Shown: positions 61,117-64,000 of the stretch, piece after piece
How the letters are laid out: each line of letters opens with the position of its first letter
Position numbering within the stretch: the stretch's first letter is position 1
NCBI RefSeq assembly: GCF_018918345.1
Contig: NZ_JAHLQI010000001.1
Location: 248,001-312,000, forward strand
Source of the DNA: Butyricicoccus intestinisimiae
Lineage (GTDB): Bacteria > Bacillota > Clostridia > Oscillospirales > Butyricicoccaceae
DNA length: 64,000 nt
Direction of reading: 5' to 3'
Made by a program: the position numbers and the translations under genes
Notes under the pieces: generated by a model
The model's database searches: none
The model's input: the letters and a program-made list of their open reading frames with translations, nothing else
Told to the model about the DNA's origin: nothing

Positions 61117-62577
61117 ATGAACGGAAATCATTTTACGCGCGACCAAAGCCGTGCGCCAATCCATGAAGCACTGGAAAATTTTCGCCAGATGCGCGTGGTT
61201 CCCTTTGATGTGCCAGGCCACAAACGCGGCCGCGGCAATCCGGAATTGACGGAATTTTTGGGACAACAGTGCGTCGGCGTGGATGTCAACAGCATGAAGC
61301 CACTAGACAATCTGTGCCATCCAGTCTCCGTCATTCGAGAAGCGGAAGAGCTGGCGGCGGATGCCTTTGGCGCGGCGCATGCGTTCTTGATGGTCGGCGG
61401 AACGACCAGCTCTGTGCAAAGCATGATTTTGACTGCCTGCAAGCGCGGCGATGAGATTATTCTGCCGCGAAATGTGCATCGCAGTGTGCTCAATGCGATG
61501 GTTCTGTGCGGTGCAATTCCCGTTTATGTCAATCCGGAAGTGGATCAGCGATTGGGCATTTCCCTCGGCATGCGCCGCGAACAGGTCGCAAAGGCGATTG
61601 CGGAGCATCCGAATGCCGTGGCCGTTTTGGTCAATAATCCGACATATTACGGCATTTGCAGCGATTTGCGCGCGATTGTTAAAATGGCACATGAAGCTGG
61701 TATGCTATGTCTGGCAGATGAAGCGCATGGCACGCATTTCTATTTCGGTGGCGGGCTGCCAGTCTCTGCGATGGCGGCGGGTGCAGATATGGCATCGGTT
61801 TCCATGCACAAGAGCGGCGGCAGTTTGACACAGTCCAGCCTGCTTCTGATCGGTCCCAATGTACATGCGGGATATGTGCGCCAGATTATTAACCTGACGC
61901 AGACGACCTCCGGCAGTTATCTGCTCATGTCCAGCTTGGATATTTCCCGCCGGAATCTTGCTCTGCGCGGCAGAAAAGTTTTTCATCAGGTTGCAGATAT
62001 GGCAGAATACGCACGGGAAGAAATCAATGCCATTGGCGGATATTATGCGTTCGGCAAGGAGCTTGTCAACGGAAATTCGATTTTTGACTTTGATACGACA
62101 AAGCTCAGCGTTCATACGCTGGATATCGGTCTTGCCGGCATTGAAGTATACGATATTTTGCGCGATGAATATGATATCCAAATTGAATTTGGTGACATTG
62201 GCAATATTCTGGCATATCTGTCTATCGGTGACCGCGCACAGGAAGTGGAGCGTCTGGTCAGTGCTTTGGCAGAAATCCGCCGTCGCTTCCAGACAGATGG
62301 CACAGGCTTGCTCAGTCAGGAATACATTGATCCGCAGGTTGTGACCAGCCCGCAGGAAGCGTTTTATGCGGAAAAATGCAGTCTGCCGCTGCGCGAAACG
62401 GAAGGTCGTGTGTGCAGTGAATTTGTCATGTGCTATCCGCCAGGCATTCCGATTGTTGCACCGGGCGAACGCATCACGCCGGAAATTTTGGATTATATCG
62501 AATATGCCAAAACAAAGGGATGCAATGTGACCGGACCGGAAGATCCAGATATTCAGTATTTGAATGTTCTTGCGTAA
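61117..62577 (+). CDS. speA: Arginine (Orn/Lys/Arg) decarboxylase, SpeA type
   Basis: 486 residues from ATG 61117 (GGAGG at 6 bp). PLP-dependent fold type I: FDVPGHKRGRG, LMVGGTTSSVQSMIL, LPRNVHRSV, DEAHGTHFYF and PLP lysine K232 in SMHKSGGSLTQ. The C-terminal domain ends with YPPGIPIVAPGE. The short Bacillus SpeA type decarboxylates arginine to agmatine. The following spermidine synthase and agmatinase genes support arginine over lysine. Confidence 0.9.
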   Translation: MNGNHFTRDQSRAPIHEALENFRQMRVVPFDVPGHKRGRGNPELTEFLGQQCVGVDVNSMKPLDNLCHPVSVIREAEELAADAFGAAHAFLMVGGTTSSVQSMILTACKRGDEIILPRNVHRSVLNAMVLCGAIPVYVNPEVDQRLGISLGMRREQVAKAIAEHPNAVAVLVNNPTYYGICSDLRAIVKMAHEAGMLCLADEAHGTHFYFGGGLPVSAMAAGADMASVSMHKSGGSLTQSSLLLIGPNVHAGYVRQIINLTQTTSGSYLLMSSLDISRRNLALRGRKVFHQVADMAEYAREEINAIGGYYAFGKELVNGNSIFDFDTTKLSVHTLDIGLAGIEVYDILRDEYDIQIEFGDIGNILAYLSIGDRAQEVERLVSALAEIRRRFQTDGTGLLSQEYIDPQVVTSPQEAFYAEKCSLPLRETEGRVCSEFVMCYPPGIPIVAPGERITPEILDYIEYAKTKGCNVTGPEDPDIQYLNVLA

Positions 62578-62591
62578 GGAGGGATAACAAA

Positions 62592-63446
62592 ATGGAAATG
62601 TGGTTTTCTGAATTTCACACACCGGATGTGAAGCACAGCATCCGTGTCAATCGCCAGCTATATTCTAAGCAGAGCGAATATCAGCGCATTGATATTTTTG
62701 AAACACCGGAATTTGGCCGTGTTTTGACGCTGGACGGCAACGTCATGCTGACAGAACGTGATGAGTTTATCTATGACGAGATGATCACTCATGTGCCGAT
62801 GGCTGTTCATCAAGAAGCAAAAGACATCTTGGTCATCGGTGCCGGAGACGGCGGCGTTGTACGAGAGCTGACGCGGTATGACCGCGTCAAGCACATTGAT
62901 CTGGTGGAAATGGATCCGGCGGTTGTCGAGGCCTGCCGCGCGTATCTGCCGGAGAACGCCTGCCGTATGGATGACCGCCGCGTGCACATCCATTTTGGCA
63001 ATGCACTGAAGTTCATTCGTCGTTGTGAAGAAAGATACGATTTGATTATTGTAGATTCTTCCGACCCGTTTGGCCCGTCTGAGGGATTGTTTACCCGCGA
63101 ATTTTACGGAAACTGCTACAATGCGTTGAAGAAAGACGGCATTATGGTCAATCAGCAGGGAAGCCCGTTTTATGCAGAGGATGCCCATGCCATGCAGCGC
63201 AGTCACAAGCGCATTGCAAGCACTTTCCCGATCAGCCGTGTATATCAGGCGCACATTCCGACGTTTGCCGCCGGATACTGGCTGTTTGGCTTTGCCAGCA
63301 AAAAGTATCATCCTGTGGATGATTTGGACGCAGAGTCTTGGAACGCACTGAATATGCGCACGCGTTATTATACGACCAGACTGCACAAGGGTGCGTTTTA
63401 TCTTCCGGCTTTTCTGGAAGAAATGCTGGAAGAAGTGGAGGAGTAA
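62592..63446 (+). CDS. speE: Spermidine synthase
   Basis: 284 residues from ATG 62592 (GGAGGGAT upstream). N-terminal beta part (EMWFSEFHTPDVKHSIRV), then methyltransferase-like fold: LDGNVMLTERDEFIYDEMI, ILVIGAGDGGVVREL, HIDLVEMDPAVVE, LIIVDSSDPFGP with catalytic Asp, and QQGSPF. It transfers aminopropyl from decarboxylated SAM to putrescine. Lies 14 bp after speA. Confidence 0.95.
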   Translation: MEMWFSEFHTPDVKHSIRVNRQLYSKQSEYQRIDIFETPEFGRVLTLDGNVMLTERDEFIYDEMITHVPMAVHQEAKDILVIGAGDGGVVRELTRYDRVKHIDLVEMDPAVVEACRAYLPENACRMDDRRVHIHFGNALKFIRRCEERYDLIIVDSSDPFGPSEGLFTREFYGNCYNALKKDGIMVNQQGSPFYAEDAHAMQRSHKRIASTFPISRVYQAHIPTFAAGYWLFGFASKKYHPVDDLDAESWNALNMRTRYYTTRLHKGAFYLPAFLEEMLEEVEE

Positions 63447-63449
63447 GCG

Positions 63450-64000
63450 ATGCAGCGCAATGTAGAAAATTTTATTGGCTGTGAAAGCAGCTATGAAGAC
63501 GCAAAAATTGTTTTATTCGGCGCGCCGTTTGATTCTACCACGAGTTTTCGACCCGGCGCACGATTCGGGCCGGCTGCTATGCGGCACGAAAGCTTTGGCT
63601 TGGAGACATACAGCCCTTATCAGGATAAAGATCTGGAAGATCTTGCCGTATTTGACAGCGGAGATTTGGAGCTGTGCTTCGGCAGCAGTGAAATGGCACT
63701 GGCTGATATTGAAGCGCGTGCACGGGAAATTGTATCAGACGGAAAGTTTCCGCTGCTGTTAGGCGGCGAACATCTGGTCACATTGGGCGCTGTCCGTGCT
63801 GTTTTGGAGAAATATCCGGAGCTTCACATCGTACATTTCGATGCTCATGCAGACCTGCGTGATGACTATCTCGGCGCACAGCTCAGCCATGCCTGTGTCC
63901 TGCGCCGCTGTCATGATTTGATTGGCGATGGACGCATTCATCAATTTTGCATTCGCAGCGGCGAACGCGCAGAATTCCGTTTTGCAGCGCAGCACACGGA
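63450..64000 (+). CDS. speB: Agmatinase (3' end beyond the window)
   Basis: 183 codons are present from ATG 63450, 3 bp after speE. Ureohydrolase motifs: LFGAPFDSTTSFRPGARFGP, LLLGGEHLVTLGAV (first Mn ligand His) and HIVHFDAHADLRDDY (DAHAD Mn ligands), then LSHACVLRR. It hydrolyses agmatine to putrescine and urea, linking SpeA to SpeE. The third metal motif (SxDxDxxDP) would lie beyond the edge. Confidence 0.93.
   Translation, partial: MQRNVENFIGCESSYEDAKIVLFGAPFDSTTSFRPGARFGPAAMRHESFGLETYSPYQDKDLEDLAVFDSGDLELCFGSSEMALADIEARAREIVSDGKFPLLLGGEHLVTLGAVRAVLEKYPELHIVHFDAHADLRDDYLGAQLSHACVLRRCHDLIGDGRIHQFCIRSGERAEFRFAAQHT

Overview
The window looks like chromosome of an endospore-forming, Gram-positive Clostridia (Firmicutes) of the gut type. 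It opens with the spoIIAA-spoIIAB-sigF sporulation operon and carries SLH-domain and sortase-anchored surface proteins, several sortases, clostridial-type regulators and consensus sigma-A promoters. Genus cannot be fixed from sequence alone; an Oscillospirales member such as Agathobaculum or Butyricicoccus is only a guess.

Layout. (1) 0-2.5 kb: sporulation sigma-F operon and an SH3/SLH cell-wall protein. (2) 2.7-4.0 kb: a 1.2-kb segment bounded by perfect 26-bp inverted repeats. It holds a tyrosine recombinase gene lacking its C-terminal catalytic part and a consensus promoter that now points away from the capsule genes. I read this as an invertible ON/OFF promoter switch, here in the OFF orientation. 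(3) 4.0-10.9 kb: an AP2/Cys-rich protein, the initiating sugar-phosphate transferase, CpsB/D/C phosphoregulators, an SPKTG-anchored surface protein, a class B sortase and an LCP ligase. (4) 10.9-12.6 kb: an XRE regulator among deletion scars of rfbA, epimerase and ugd, then a 620-bp non-coding leader with repeated GTTGAGT motifs. (5) 12.6-19.7 kb: UDP-GlcA/UDP-GalA and dTDP-rhamnose synthesis and a rhamnosyltransferase-like gene. (6) 19.7-30.7 kb: AT-rich, strain-specific glycosyltransferases, acyltransferases, Wzy, Wzx and TupA-like genes.

(7) 30.8-37.6 kb: accessory debris. It includes an intact IS3-family element, an IS66 remnant, small hypotheticals, and a truncated BCCT transporter plus nucleotidyltransferase lying between 158-bp direct repeats. 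(8) 38-41.6 kb: a LytTR-PAS regulator, a fused CpsC-CpsD kinase and deletion remnants of a second capsule locus. (9) 41.6-43 kb: a DUF234-type ATPase behind a promoter with three operator-like repeats. (10) 43.4-52.4 kb: a pilus locus with shaft pilin, class C sortase, minor pilin, second sortase and a 1659-residue tip adhesin. (11) 52.5-64 kb: housekeeping and metabolic genes: a complete XerC/D-type recombinase, lactate dehydrogenase, a cytidylate-kinase-like protein, flavodoxin, an ogt gene with a duplicated active site, pabABC, a candidate structured RNA, and a polyamine operon (speA-speE-speB, cut by the window end).

The surface genes probably act together. The switch would gate capsule initiation, CpsB/C/D and LCP would control polymer length and wall attachment, the rhamnose and uronate genes would supply precursors, and the sortases would anchor an SPKTG protein and a pilus.
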